64,000 bases of DNA from Paraescarpia echinospica (Eukaryota; Annelida; Polychaeta; Sabellida; Siboglinidae), in assembly GCA_020002185.1 (NCBI GenBank), contig CM034541.1, forward strand, positions 52,465,617-52,529,616, in the 5' to 3' direction. The translations under genes were made by a program, and so were the position numbers. Shown in pieces: positions 11,433-24,479 of this stretch. The notes below the pieces were generated by a model. The model ran no database searches. It saw nothing but the letters and a program-made list of their open reading frames with translations, and had not been told where the DNA came from. How positions within the stretch are numbered: position 1 is the first letter of the stretch; each line of letters starts with the position of its first letter.

Positions 11433-12868
11433 TTAAAGAGGTGGGTTTTCAAGGCTGTTTTGAAGGTATTGATTGTTGTAGTAGCTCAAACATTGTTTGG
11501 AAGCGCATTCCAGATCTTTGCTGCGGATACTATAAACGATCGTGCACACCACGAGTTTTTCGATTTGTGTTCTACTAGGAGTAACTTGTTTGCAGACGCA
11601 GATTTTCACGGTATGGCAGATACTGTTTGACAAGGTTGCACGGTAGGAGAGACACGGTGGATTGTCTTGTCTTGAATACAAGCGTTGAGATTTTGTAGAT
11701 GATCCTCTGTTCGATTGTCAGCCAGTGTAGTTGTTTGAGGATAGGTGTGATGTGTGTGAATTTCATGGTGAGTGTGAACAATTTGGCAGAGCAGAGCATT
11801 GCCCATGTCTAGTCTAGAAGTAATGAGAGCGTGAGTAAGTAGTTCCGCAACCGGCTGATTGAAGTGCTTACGAATCAGGCCAGTATTACGAATTGACAGA
11901 CAGACGGCTCTGGATACAGCGACGATAAGTTTATTGATGGAAATGTTCTCAGCAAAGATAACACCGATATTCCTGACGCTGTCCGAAGGAGTAACCATGG
12001 TGTCGTCCACTCTGATCTGTGTGATGTTGACCTTTGATCTCTGTTGTTTGGATCCGACGACAATGAATTATGTCTTTCCGTCAATCAGCTTGAGGAAATT
12101 CTGCGACATCTATTGACGTAGCTCGTCAAGGCAGGCTTCAATTTGCTGTATTGCATCGTTAATTGTTGATTGTGTGGGATCGGCTGAGAGGTATATTTGT
12201 GTACCGTCGGCGTAGCAATGATAGTTGATAATTGAGGTCATGCTTCCTGATGATATCAGCAATGGGTATCGTATACATTGAGAAAAGTATTGGCCCTAGG
12301 ACAGAGCCTTGCAGGTGTCCGTATGTTAGTTGCAATGTATCCGATGTTAAATTGTCAATGCGCACACAGCAGGTGTGTCGCTCAAGTAGGACTTGAACCA
12401 GTCAAGTGCAACACCGCATATTCCGAAGTAGCTGGTCATGCGAGATAAAAGTATAGAATGGTCGACAGTGTCAAAAGCTGCGGATAGGTCGAGTAACACA
12501 AGAAGGGTAATTTTGCCGTAGTTCATGGCCTGCAGTTGTGAACGTTTACTATTGAAGTTTCTACACTGTGATGTGCACGATAGGCTGACTGGTATTCATC
12601 CATAAGATTATTGTCGGCCAGGAATGAAGACAGTTGTTTGGCTACAACTTGCTCCAATATCTTACTGAGGAAACGTAAGTTTGATATAGGGCGATAGTTG
12701 GTCATCACTGTTGGGTCCAAGTTTGTCTTCTTCAACACAGGTCAAATCATCTTCTTGTTTAAGCCACGTTTCGCATATAACAATTATGTCCAGATTGCTC
12801 TCAATTATAACCTCAGTGAATTCACTTGTCTTATCACGAATAGATTGTGCATTGATGACACACAATTT
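11433..12868 (-). mobile_element. L2/CR1-like LINE with internal deletion, minus strand
   Basis: From high to low coordinate the minus strand shows endonuclease sequence (INAQSIRDKTSEF, LDIIVICETWLKQED) at 12662-12865, then without the usual gap reverse-transcriptase sequence ([29 protein letters not shown]) at 12523-12738, a YGHLQGSVLGPILFSMY block at 12159-12365, and SVRNIGVIFAENISI with ITSRLDMGNALL below 12010. The endonuclease runs into the reverse transcriptase near 12745, so several hundred codons are deleted. Several frame shifts follow. It is dead. Confidence 0.85.
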
Positions 12869-13017
12869 AGCTGACTCCGCTGGTGCCGCTACTGCAACTG
12901 CGGCCGCCGCTGGTGCTGCTGCTGCCGCTGCTGCCGCTGCTGCCGCCGCTGGTGCGGCTGCTACAGCCGCTGTTGTTGCTGCTTTTGCGGCTGTCGCTTC
13001 TGATGTAGCGCCGTGCT
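12869..13017 (+). repeat. GCN trinucleotide repeat, left part
   Basis: An imperfect GCT/GCC/GCG trinucleotide tract that would encode mostly alanine. The same kind of tract resumes at 15725-15895, after the nested SINE and LINE, so the two are probably halves of one interrupted repeat. Confidence 0.85.
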
Positions 13018-13074
13018 GCGGTGACTAGAGCTTCTGACTCTCAACCGAGAGAACCCGGGTTCGAATCCTGTACG
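13018..13074 (+). mobile_element. tRNA-derived SINE head (5' part, interrupted)
   Basis: The sequence resembles a tRNA from the anticodon arm onward: CTTCTGACTCTCAACCGAGA, then a canonical RNA polymerase III B box, GGTTCGAATCC, at 13059-13069. No convincing A box or full cloverleaf precedes it, so it is a SINE head and not a tRNA gene. It breaks off at TGTACG (13069-13074), where the LINE begins; the SINE body continues at 15455. Confidence 0.6.
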
Positions 13075-15460
13075 CTTAATAAATCTATGTTGGAGAGTAC
13101 TGCAGGGATTTTAATCAAAACATTGTCTGATCATCAGCCGTATTTTATATTCATCAACGTCTCATTAAAGACTGAACCTCCACCTAAATATGTTAAAATA
13201 AATATACTAAATGAAGAGGCAATGCATAAAGTTAAACACGAAATAAAATAAAATGAGATATACAATAAGCTAAATAAAATTATAAATGCAGACTCAAATT
13301 TAAATTATGATATAATCTACGAAGAAATTATACGGGCAAAAAATAAGCATATGCAAACTAAGCTGGTGAAATTTCATAAATATAAACATAAAAGATCAAT
13401 GTGGACTACACAAGGATTGCTAAAATCTATTCAATATCGAGACAAACTCTATAAACAATTAAAATTGACACAACCAAATTCAACAAGCTATGAAGCTATT
13501 AATATTAATCTAAACATTTATAATGCGATATTAAAGAAAAATACTCGTGCAGCTAAACAAGTGTATTTTGAACAAAGATTTAATCGATTTAAATATGATA
13601 TAAAAAATACCTGGAAAGTTATTAATAAATTTATTCCAAAAAATCGTACAAACCGTAGATTACCATTTTTTTAAATAGAAAATGGTACCAAAATAACTGA
13701 TAACAAGGATATTGCAAACAAATTTAATAATTATTTTACAAATATAGGTCAGACCATCGCACAAGGTATTAAATATAGAGGTAACAAAAACTATAGTTAT
13801 TATTTAAACAAAAACGTAAATTCTGTATTTACGTTTCAGAGTGTTGATGAAGAGACTATTAGGAAAACTATTAATAATCTTCCCACAAAAAACAGCTGTG
13901 GATTTGATGGCATTTCATATTTGAAAATTACAGACCAATTTCCCTTCTTCCTACAATTTCTAAAGTATTAGAAAAATAAATTTTTATTCAATAATATTCA
14001 TATTTCAATGATATGAAACTTTTATTTGATAAATTCAGACATCTTACCTATAACAATCGGCGTCCCACAAGGTTCAATCCTTGGACCACTATTATTGATC
14101 ATTTACATGAATGATTTCTCACAAGCTAGTCAATTATTTAATTTCGTCATGTACGCTGCTGACATATTATCTAGCTCTTTAACATTTCTTAACAACAACA
14201 CATGCAACAAAAGTACAGAATTCTTAATTAATGAAGAACTTTTTAAAGTTAATGAATGGCTAAACATAAATAAATTATCTTTAAATAAAAGCAAATCAAA
14301 ATACATGATTTTTTCATATGCCTAATAAACGCACGCAGACTCTCAGACGCTTCAAATAGATAATATAAATATTGAAAGAGTAGATGAATTTAACTTTCTA
14401 GGATTGACTTTAGACACTAACCTAAATTGGAAAAAACACACTGAGAAAATTTCAAATAAGTGCTCCAAAACAATTGGCATAATAAACAGATTAAAATATG
14501 TATTACCTTTAGATATAAAAGTGTTGTTATATAACACATTAATATTATCTCATATCAATTATTGTATCATGGTTTGGGGATACCAAATAAATAGAATTAC
14601 AAAAATTCTAAAAAAAGCCGTGCGAATAATAACCTTAAATAAATACACACACACGGAACCACTTTAAAAAAAACTTAAACTACTAAAAATAGAAGACATA
14701 TTAAAGTTACATGAATTAAAATTTTACTTTAAATACATCCATAAAATGTTACCTCCTTATTTACTTAACTGGCAAATTATCCCAAGTGTAAACATACATA
14801 ATTATAATACTAGTGAAAAAAATTATATACATACTTTTAGAACTAAGCATGAATTTGCAATGAAATGTCTCAAATACAGCCTACCACATGCTATAAATGA
14901 CACCCCCGATATAATCAAAGACAAAATATATACTCACAGTTCGCGAGGCTTCTCGTTTTATATAAAAACATACTTGTTACACAAATATAATGATTTGTGC
15001 ACTCTATCAAATTGCTACACATGTCAACAAAACCATTAAATACAATACATTTGATGCTAGTTTCAGGCAACCAGCACATATACAAACTTACATTCTCACA
15101 TAAAACAAGCACTCCCAAAAACATACATGAGATAGACACCTTGTAAAAGGACCACATAAATTATCACGTAAATAGGGTGGCTCCTATGATAGCGACAATT
15201 GTGTCTTAATAGGAGTCACCGACCCCGATTGAATAAGCTATATGATTAATATCTATGGTACACCAATACCATAATAGCTGTACATGCATTTGTATGTATT
15301 TTCGAAATAGTATGTTGAACATTATTATAATGATATACGTTTATGTATGTCTGCATAATGTTTATATAGTTGTTGTTTTTTACAGCATAAGTGATGTTCA
15401 AAAACCAAATAATTGTGTACCTACATGGGGTCAAATAAACGTTATGTTATGTTATGTACG
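13075..15460 (+). mobile_element. AT-rich Jockey/CR1-group LINE with TSD, slightly degraded
   Basis: The plus strand shows the end of an endonuclease (LSDHQPYFIFINVSL), a Lys/Asn-rich linker (KNKHMQTKLVKFHKYKHKR, WKVINKFIPKN), FNNYFTNIGQTIA, NNLPTKNSCGFDGISY, the reverse-transcriptase block GVPQGSILGPLLLIIYMNDF, YAADI (the YADD site, altered in its last residue), then NKLSLNKSKSKYMIF, FLGLTLDTNLNWKKH and ILSHINYCIMVWG. A few stops and shifts break it (near 13250, 13675, 13970, 14323 and 14667). The 3' end is a (GTTAT)n tail at about 15440-15456. TGTACG occurs at both borders (13069-13074 and 15455-15460), a likely 6-bp target-site duplication. Confidence 0.85.
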
Positions 15461-15722
15461 GCGGTGTCGAACCTTGGATAAGTTCGTTCGCCATACGTTG
15501 TTCCAGTTCACTCAGCTGTATGAATGAGTACCTGGTTATAGCCAGTGGTGGATATTTGTGTACGAATAGTCTTCGCGCATTAATTGCAGCGTGGCTGGAT
15601 GCTTCCCAGAGAAGTCGAGATGGTGTTCGATTGAATAGGTCTGTCAGGGAGTAGTGTAAAGCGCTTTGAGCAGTCCTGAGGACTGGATACTGCGCTATAT
15701 AAGAACTTACCTTTATTTTACT
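15461..15722 (+). mobile_element. SINE body and tail (3' part, interrupted)
   Basis: This continues the SINE whose head is at 13018-13074. The 3' end contains TAAAGCGCTTTGAGCAGTCC and TGCGCTATATAAGAACTTAC, the core shared by many tRNA-derived SINEs and L2-like LINE tails, then a TTTA-rich end. Placing the TGTACG duplicate at 15455-15460 against that at 13069-13074 restores a continuous SINE once the LINE is set aside. Confidence 0.7.
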
Positions 15723-15724
15723 TT

Positions 15725-15895
15725 ACTGCTATCACTGCTGCCGCCCCTGGCACCACCGCTGTCGCCGCCTCTGGTGGTGCCGCAGCTGTCACTGCTGCCG
15801 CCACCGGTGCCGCTGCTTTCGCTTCTGCCGCCGCCGACGTCACTGCTGCCGCCGCTATTAACGTTGCTGTCACTGCTACCGCAGTGGATATTCGG
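15725..15895 (+). repeat. GCN trinucleotide repeat, right part
   Basis: A second tract of GCT/GCC/ACC-type triplets, more diverged than 12869-13017. It directly abuts the SINE tail, supporting insertion of the SINE into a pre-existing triplet repeat. Confidence 0.8.
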
Positions 15896-15899
15896 TGTT

Positions 15900-18875
15900 G
15901 TTTACGTCTACCTCGGCAGCGGCGCTCATTAGGAAGTCTTACAGGATTGCGAAGTTTACACAACAGTGTCCACGTACTGCCTTGAATTATTTAATAAGTA
16001 GTGTAGATGTAGAAGGTTTGGTCTGGTTCTGTCATACTTGACCAGATACAGTCAATTGTCACTGCTAGTCACGCATGATGACCGATCTGTCGGCTGGTTG
16101 GAACGGTTTCTGGTTCTGGTTTTGTCAAGCCTGAGTGATCACCACCAGTTCAACAATACAATGTCATAAAAACAGCCTAAAACTCACATATATGTCGTAC
16201 TTGTATAAAATTAACCGTCGAATTGTAGTCCACGTATATTCGCAATTACGTCTGGTAAACAGTATCGATGTCCGACAACCACCAATTATAAAATATCGCA
16301 ATGCTATTGAGCTCTTACAAGGTGCTTTTATTATCTTCTATTTGATTGCATCGATTAAGGTTTGTGTTAAGCATACAATAGCAATGAATAAAGATGGTTG
16401 GCATGTCATCATTCAATGTAAACGTCTTAGGTTTTAGAAAAACAGCGATAACACCGCCTTGCCACGGAATTACGCGATGCACGAACTTGGATCACTAGTA
16501 TAATAAATGAGTTGATCGATCCAGCAATGCATTGTACAATGGTACATCTACCAAAATAAGTACTGACTAGTAGAGTAGTTATTTCTTGGTTCAATCATCA
16601 CATGAAGGAATGAATTGTTTTTTTAATTTAGTTTTGTTCTTTCTGTAAATAATGTTTTACTCTTTCCAACGTATGAAATATAATCAACATTAGGAAAATA
16701 TTCATATTTTGGAACATGGGCAGCAAATCTAATATTTATCAGGTAAGTAAACATTTTGTTTCAAAAACATATATCAAGGGTTGGATCTGGTACGAGAAGA
16801 GAAAAAAGAACAGAACAAGGTGGAAACGTTAATTGAATAACAGGCATAGATTTTGCATGTTACAGTTGATCAGTACATACATTTTAATAACCAGTTCTTT
16901 GGACGAGTAATTTCTGGGTCCTGTTACGCTTCTGTTATAATTCTTTATTCTGTTTGTAAGAGGTCGACCAACTTGAATGTCCAGGACCAAAGTGTCTTGA
17001 ACATAACCATTTATTTAGGAATTGGGTAGGAGATGATGAATCATTCCAGACAGAATGATGCCACAGGAACCTTCAGCATATATCCACTACACTGGATTTA
17101 TGGCCAGTTGTCTTGCATGAGTTTCACTCTGCAAAGCCCTAACTGTTATACACTGTACTTGTAAATATTAAATGCTGCTGGCTGGATCACTAGTTTTGGT
17201 TTCACTGGTCTGTCGTTACACTTGATTTGACTCTGGTTACCTGCAGTCAGGTATATATATATTTATATTATCCAAAAAAGGATATCTGTTAGGCGAAGAA
17301 TGTAGACAAATCACAAATGTCTAAGGTGGAGTAAAGGTGCATATCTGGTAGTGAATACAAATATTACCGGTAGCATGTGTTTAATTGTACGTGGGTAAAA
17401 ACATTGTTAATGTTTGTGAAGAAAACTTATTGTAAAGTTGCTCACGATGTCATAAGATTGTCACACTTTCATGGTGTGTGGCTGGATACTGCTTAGCTTT
17501 ATAATTATGCTGGAAATAGAACTTGAGTTGAGAAGTTATAGTTGATATAAAAGCCAATGCCAAGGGTGTGGTGATTACACCACAAATGTAATCAGTTATG
17601 ATTACTATTGAAATGTATGATAACTTAGAATATGAGTTTAATCAATTACGATTTATATATTTCCGACAAGTAAACATTATTACAATTACCTGTAGTTATT
17701 ACATTTAATAATATAATTAATATAATTGATATTGAAATAAAACTAATATGTTATAATCACCAATTGTATTCAAGTAAAATTAGGTCTACATTTATACTGT
17801 ACAATAAATGCAATGTGTCAACGCACTAACAGTAAACACCTTCAAAACTAAAAAATATAAAGTAATGTTATGACAACCTGGGCTATATATGGGCCAGTAA
17901 GCACACTGTCACGAACTTCCTCAAAGTATTATTCACGTCACGGTATACTCATAATGATTTCCATTAACCTTACTGTCGAAACGGTATAAATCTTGAGTGT
18001 CCCAATTTGGTGCGTCGCGCAATTCCGTGGCAATGCATATTTTGACTACAACACTGAATGATGACAAGCCAACCAGGTATATAACAATTATAGCTGCATT
18101 TCAATATAAACTTTCACCAACGCATTTAAACAGAATGGAACAAATGATACAATACGAAACGGATATTAAATTGTCAGTGCACACAACAATAATCAATGTT
18201 ACTTCGTTTTGTCTTGGAAGCTTAATCACAATTAACGCGGCATTAATGTGTACTGAACATGACGTATTTGATACAAATAACACGATTAATAACGTCTTGA
18301 CTTTGCCTAGAGAACATCGAACATGACATGTGTTCGTGTTATTGTTGACGTTCCAAAATGTCGGGGATCTATAAACCGGGGAACGAGGCGGAACAACGCG
18401 GAACCGATGTAAAATCTCTCTAAGTTCTAACATTCGACGTGTGCTTCGCATCAGATTGGTATTTCAGACATACTTAAATATCCATGTAATACAATCTGTC
18501 TAGCAATATGAAGGCATTAAGATATATTTCTATGCGATTTGACGAAATTTCGCTAGTGATTGCCGGAACCGCCGGTAGGTGTCAATAGTTCAATCGACGT
18601 TTCGTATCATAAAAGTGTAACTTAATCTATACATTATGCCTACATATTGTCGAACAGGGTGTATTACATGAATATTTAACTATTCGTGAAGTGTGGGTCT
18701 GATTCAAAGCACACACCAAATGCTAGAGAGAGTTTACATCGGTGCCGCGTTCCGCCGCCGCATTCCGCAGTTTACAGACGCCCCAAACTGTCAACAAATC
18801 GACACGTCACCCGCTCGACATCGGGATCCCCTTGTTGATTATGTCCAACCAATCAGGGAATTAAATGGGGAGGTG
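15900..18875. other. Gene-poor stretch
   Basis: About 3 kb of AT-rich unique sequence. Open frames (for example 16135-16437 and 17997-18326, plus strand) have no recognisable motif, and the latter overlaps a frame on the other strand. I see no exon with good splice borders and no clear transposon signature. Regulatory content cannot be judged by eye. Confidence 0.5.
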
Positions 18876-18879
18876 GCGG

Positions 18880-20990
18880 CAACCTTCAAGTGGTCTCCCC
18901 GTCAGTACTAACTCTTCGAGTTAGGAAGCTGATACCGTCAACAAGTCTACAGCTAAACCGCCAGCATGATGATGGTGAACAAACACCAGGCACTGCGCCC
19001 TCTTCATGGCAGGCGGAGACATCCGTCGAACGTAAAGGTGTAACGAAAAACGTAAGACTCGCTGGGCTGAGACTGTGGAGTCAATCGACTTTACCCACTC
19101 AAGCCGAGGGCATGACAGACTGTCAACCGCCTCATTGGCAGAACACCAACTCACACTAAATGCTCAATGACAGCTAATGTCATCGCATCGCAACTCATGC
19201 AGAATGGAAAATCCCCAAACATGGACCGCAACTTCACAACAAAGTGCAAATGGATGTATCTGCATTACAAAAAAAGCAAGTGCCGACATGAATCTGTCAG
19301 TGGCCTTCATTGAAGTAGAAATGACAACTCCACTCAAACAACTGAAAAGCGGAAACGCGGACGGACCTGATGGCCTATACCCAGAATTCATCATTAACGC
19401 TGGAAGTAAGGCTACGACCTGGCTAAGAATATTCCTGTCAACGTGCATGGTTCGAAACAGGATACCAAAGCTATGGAGACGAGCGGCTGTAATGGCTATC
19501 CCAAAGCCTAACAAACCTAAGGATGACGCCAGGAGCTATAAACCAATACCTCTGCCCAAGATCATCGAAAGACTCATATATGGACGTATCGAGCCAATCA
19601 TCGACCCGCAACTACTAAAAGATCAAGCTGGCTTCAGATGCGGAAGGTCAACAACATATCAAGTGACTCTTCTAAAACAACACAAAGAAGACAGCTTCTA
19701 AGTCAACGAAAAAGCTGGTGTCACATTTGTCGACTTGACAGCTGCTTATGACACCGCATCGCACCGAGGCCTGAAGCTCAAGCTCCTGCAGACCCTACCA
19801 GACAAACGAATGGTTAATTTCATCATACAACTGATCTCCAACCGAAGCTTTGTACTGAAAACCAGCGATGGACAGCGAAGCAGCTAGACTCAGACGACTA
19901 AAGAATGGTGTTCCACAAGGTTCTATCCTAGCACCACTTCTCTTCAATATCTTCATCTACGATCTGCCCGAAACAACCTCAAAGAAGTACGGATATGCGG
20001 ACGACCTCGCCACCTTAATGAGGCACAAGCATTGGACCATGTTGAGACCGGTCTCACACGAGACATGAACATTCTCTCCACATACCTGAAACAATGGCGA
20101 CTGAAACTCAGTGAGAAGAAAACGGTCTCTGTCTTTTTCCATCTCTGCAACAAAGAAGATAAACTTGAAATGAACGTGTTTGTGAATAATACACGTCTCG
20201 TCTGTCAAGCAGCGCATACATACCTGGGCATCAAACAAGACTGATCACTGACTTGCAGGCAACATCTGGAAAATTTAAGCGCAAAAGTAGCGCTAATACG
20301 CCGACTTGCTGGTACCATTTGGGGAGCAAGCACCAAGACCCTACGCACCTCTACCTTGGCATTAGTGTATGCGCCAGCGGAATACTATGCACTTAAGAGA
20401 AACAACAAATGAACACTTATCGGTGCTTGCAGGTAATGCACCACCGACACTTCGAAGACAGGCAGCTGTGCTGGCCTTGGGCAAGCGTGCAAAAACACTG
20501 ACCATCTACTGTACTACGTTTGCTCAGAAAGGGCTTGTGTACAGCGCCTGAAGTCACGACATCCTTTCAACATCCAGGTACATGAACTCATGAAATGTAT
20601 GGGCCCCCGTGAAACAACAGCACACTGGATATCAACCAAATGGAGAGAGGACTGGCTGTCCAAACCAACCTTCCTACATAGGTTCATTCCAGAATCATCA
20701 GTACACTGTGCTGGTTCCGACCTCTCGCGAAAGGCTTGGACGAAGCTAAACCGCCTGCGAACGGGAGTTGGACGTTTCAACGGTAATACGCACATTTGGG
20801 GACTTTGTGAAAGTGCGAGCTGTGAATGCAGTGCGGCCCAACAAACAACTAAAACCACATTATCAGCCACTGCACTCTCTATGGTGCTCCAGGCCGAGAG
20901 AATGGCATCGCCGAGCTGGACCTGACGACCCGGGAGTGGCTGCTCAACAACACTATGCAAGTCTAGGCAGTAGATAAACGCGAGAAGAAG
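18880..20990 (+). mobile_element. CR1/Jockey-group LINE, degraded, plus strand
   Basis: An almost continuous reverse-transcriptase reading is spread over several frames. In order: LKQLKSGNADGPDGLYPEF; IPKLWRRAAVMAIPKPNKP; DDARSYKPIPLPKIIERL; DQAGFRCGRSTTYQVTLL; GVTFVDLTAAYDTASH; LKNGVPQGSILAPLLFNIF; KKYGYADDLATLM (the catalytic YADD is intact); LKQWRLKLSEKKTVSVFF; and HTYLGIKQD. Upstream, 18890-19160 matches the linker before the polymerase; downstream, 20590-20925 continues the C-terminal region. Stops and shifts occur near 19699, 19890, 20068 and 20242, so it is a relic. Confidence 0.9.
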
Positions 20991-22224
20991 AAGCGAATTA
21001 AAAAGCGTTAGCCCCGTTGATACAATTATACGTCTTTTGTGCCGTTTTATCTTAAAATGGCGTATTATGTGAACACAAGTTAATAGGGAGTTGACGAAAG
21101 TGATATGTATTCTATGGGACATGTTGATGTTGTACTATCCTCGTGATACAATCATGGATAAATACTTCGTATTTCTGTTGTTAGGTATACGTATATTTAT
21201 TACATACGCCTACTACGCAAAAGTAGCAGAGTTTGTGTGTGTGTGTGTGTGTGTGTGCGTATGAGTGTGTTTGTCCGTGCGTACGTGCGTGCGTATATGC
21301 GTACAAGCGTGCTTTCCGGACTAGAATGGGATATAACAATGGTCCTTTTGCGACCGCCCAATCAGTATTCTGTGTGGTGTCAAACTCGTGGCACGGCTCC
21401 TGACTGACGAGCTTGGTCTACGCATTCTGATTCTGCCTATTTTATTTGCCAGCTACCGAACAATGACGTCAAGTCCGTATGAATTTATTCATATGCGAAT
21501 CCAAAACGACAAATATGTACATAATGCACATTTAGCAGCGGATATGTGTGTGTGATATCTTCTCCGGCCATCGGAGTTCAATACGCACGTGAGACGAAAC
21601 TTCCACGCACGTGATTTTGTTTCTAACTGGATTACTCGTGTAGCGCATTGGTGACACACTTGGAATGAATCGACTACCACGATACCTCGCATGAACGCTA
21701 TATCTGTATTGTTGTACGTTTTCACTCAAATTATCACCTACGCATAATAATGAATATATCGCCTTTCTTTTAAATTCTCTCTCGGTTTCTCCATTCAAAG
21801 TGTGTTTGTTATTGTCTTTCACGTTCCAGTTTAAAAACACCTCCACGTCTTTCGATGTGTCTCATTCAACTGTGTCTGCTCATTGTTTAAGTTGCATAAA
21901 GTGTTGTAATAAACGTTGTTTTGGGCTCCGTATTTCCATGTCCAACAAGTAAATATTAAATATGTTGCTTTCTAATCAATCATTTCAGGTGGCGGCTTGA
22001 TAGGTATGTCTTGGTAACAGAGTATTGTACATTTCAACTGACCTGCTACCACTCAGTACCTAAAATAATTAACGTATTGTTGCAAAAGACATCTTTCGCA
22101 CGGTTCACTGTCTTATCAACTATTGCGTCTAACTCAGTGTTATCTAAAATGACAGCTTTACTCAATTGTTCATTATATTATCCGCCTGCAGTCAAGTTTA
22201 CCATTCCGACTTTTTGAATTTCAT
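20991..22224. other. Gene-poor stretch with a GT microsatellite
   Basis: Contains a (TG)n run at about 21233-21258 and further TG/CG-rich sequence to 21300. The rest has only short overlapping open frames on both strands that I cannot assign. Confidence 0.5.
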
Positions 22225-22945
22225 CAACTGTTGCCTTTCTTGACACGGTCATCAAGTCAGTTCCACTAATACATATAGTGGCAATATAAGCCTCGCCATC
22301 CGGTAAACGTATTGCCTTCACATGCAACGACGTTTCTCAACAGTTTAACTTTCAAAATTATCATCTCACACAACAACTTTAAAGAGAGATAGAGAGGGGG
22401 GGGGGGGCGAGGGGGGGGGGGAGAGAATTTGTTCTTGTTTCTAGTTCTGAATAGGAATAGGTAGTTTTTAGTTGTTCATTTGCTACAAGGGTCGAGGTGA
22501 CGGTTACCATTGATTTATTTGGCCAACACTTCAACTGGTGTGACGTCCCCTATCGACTAAAAGTCGTTATGATAAAGTTGCAAGAGTAAGCAAGGTTGTA
22601 ACGAACACAATTTCTGATGACGACATGGATTTTCAACTGGTGACTGGCTCCACCTAGTATCACTACTGACATCGTTGAAGAAAACGGAAATAGACAGATC
22701 AGTGGCTCCACAAAGTAGTGAAGTTCACATTGGATACAATTCTATATAATAACATTTTGTACACTTTAATTTCAAACAATGGACAAATAGTAAACTCAAT
22801 CGCATCCAGGTTGTGAGACATTTGTATTTGAAGTTTTGATTTGTTTTCTGTTACATATAATCTAAATGTGGCTTGCACACCATCAATGTCAATTTTATCA
22901 ACTGTTGCCTTTCTTGACATGATCGTCAAGTCAGTTCCACTAAGA

Positions 22946-23023
<78 letters not shown>

Positions 23024-23431
23024 AAGAGAAAGAGAGATAGAGAGATAGAGGGGTGGAGAGAGAACTTGTTCTTGTTTCTGGTTCTACACTTGAACTGGTG
23101 TGACGTTCCCTAGCGACTAAGAGCCGTTATGATAAAGTTGCGAGAGTAAGCAAGGTTGTAACGAACACAATTTCTGATGACGACATGGCTTTTCAACTGG
23201 TCACTGGCTCCACCTAGTATCACTACTAACATCATTGAAGAAAACGGAAATAGACAGATCAGTGGCTCCACAAAGTGTTACTAGCGACACTTCCAAATAA
23301 CACTGCATTTTAACAGTTAAATGGCTCCACCTAGCGTCAGTCAGCCTACTCATACCTGCCATGAAGATACACACACGCGCACACACACACGCACACGCAC
23401 ACGCACACGCACACGCACACGCACACGCACA

Positions 23432-23464
<33 letters not shown>

Positions 23465-23700
23465 ACACACACACCTGTTGACTTTAATAGTTGTAACTTA
23501 GCATTACTGTTGCCATTTAAATAGTATCCTGGTATGGGTCTATGCTTTCTTTCTGCAATGAAGGTATTGTCAAATATGTAGTGAAGTTCACATTGGACAC
23601 AATTCTATATAATTACATTTTGTACACTTTCATTTCAATCAATGGACAAATAGTAAACTCATCGCATCCAGTTTGTGAGACATTTGCACTTGAATACAGA
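22225..23700 (+). repeat. Tandem duplication of a ~670-bp block with G-, GA- and CA-runs
   Basis: The phrase TCAACTGTTGCCTTTCTTGA starts at about 22224 and again near 22899. The block around TGATAAAGTTGC, GTAACGAACACAATTTCTGA and ACGGAAATAGACAGATCAGT appears at 22520-22720 and 23100-23280. The piece beginning GTGAAGTTCACATTGGA appears at 22719 and 23582. Copy 2 is split by an insertion holding a (CA)n/(CG)n run at 23371-23474. Poly-G lies at 22397-22422 and (GA)n at 22943-23050. No gene is seen. Confidence 0.8.
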
Positions 23701-24099
23701 CAGTTGCAGCTGATTGTCTGATCTACATGTATAACAATGCTAGTTTCTGATTAGTCAGTCTGTATAACCAAACATTTGATGTGAGTCAAGTACTTTTATG
23801 AGAATAATACCTATTAAATGTACTAGCTGCAAAACGACTTACTGCGACTGCTGCTAAGAGCAATGGCACATACAAAAGGCTCATTATTTTCGTAGCGTAC
23901 CATTAAAGTGTAAGGAAAGGCGATAATGTCGTTTGTGTTGTGTGTTAACGCAGGTCTATGTGATGCTGCACCTAATGACGTAGTGTAGTATGTAGTTTTT
24001 GCTTAATACTCTCGCTTTCTGCTACAGACGCCAGCTAGTTTCTTCGAACAAAAAGGTGCCGAATGCGTAAGTCTCCACTGCTAGTACATAGCCTCTCCA

Positions 24100-24290
24100 T
24101 TGACAAGAATCTGGCACAACCTCCTTGTGATACACTGTGGATACTGGGCACCTTGCGGCCCGAGGCGATCCCGGAGCAGATTATGGACCCAGGTGTCGCG
24201 CGCAGGGCCCACCAACGTGTGGATACTTTCCGACCTTCACCATTCCAATATCCATCTATGGATAAATAGTCAGTGTCGGGTTGCAGCGAT
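24100..24290 (+). repeat. Dispersed repeat family, copy 1
   Basis: This contains ATACTGGGCACCTTGCGGCC, GTGTGGATACTTTCCGACCT and CCATTCCAATATCCATCTAT in order. A clearly related, better-kept copy lies inverted at 54995-55200. It resembles a short non-autonomous element, but I cannot name its class. Confidence 0.5.
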
Positions 24291-24479
24291 GCTTGTATTT
24301 GGTGTTGGCGGAAGAGTCAAGTTTTCTTAACCAACGGTGTCTTAGAACTAAGAGTAGAACGCAACTTATCTCCACTGCGGGGAAACCAGCTAGAAATCCA
24401 GTCATTGCACGGGGTGCTTCACTGGATTAACGTTCCACTGGTCCAGAGGGTGTAGATATTGGTGCGCGAAAGTCTTGGC

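Noticed and set aside
13018..13080. Functional tRNA gene
   Set aside because: Only the anticodon-arm-to-T-arm part is tRNA-like; no A box or acceptor pairing is seen and it continues as a SINE.
20514..21122. 202-codon minus-strand frame
   Set aside because: It is antisense to the C-terminal region of the CR1-type LINE and has no family features.
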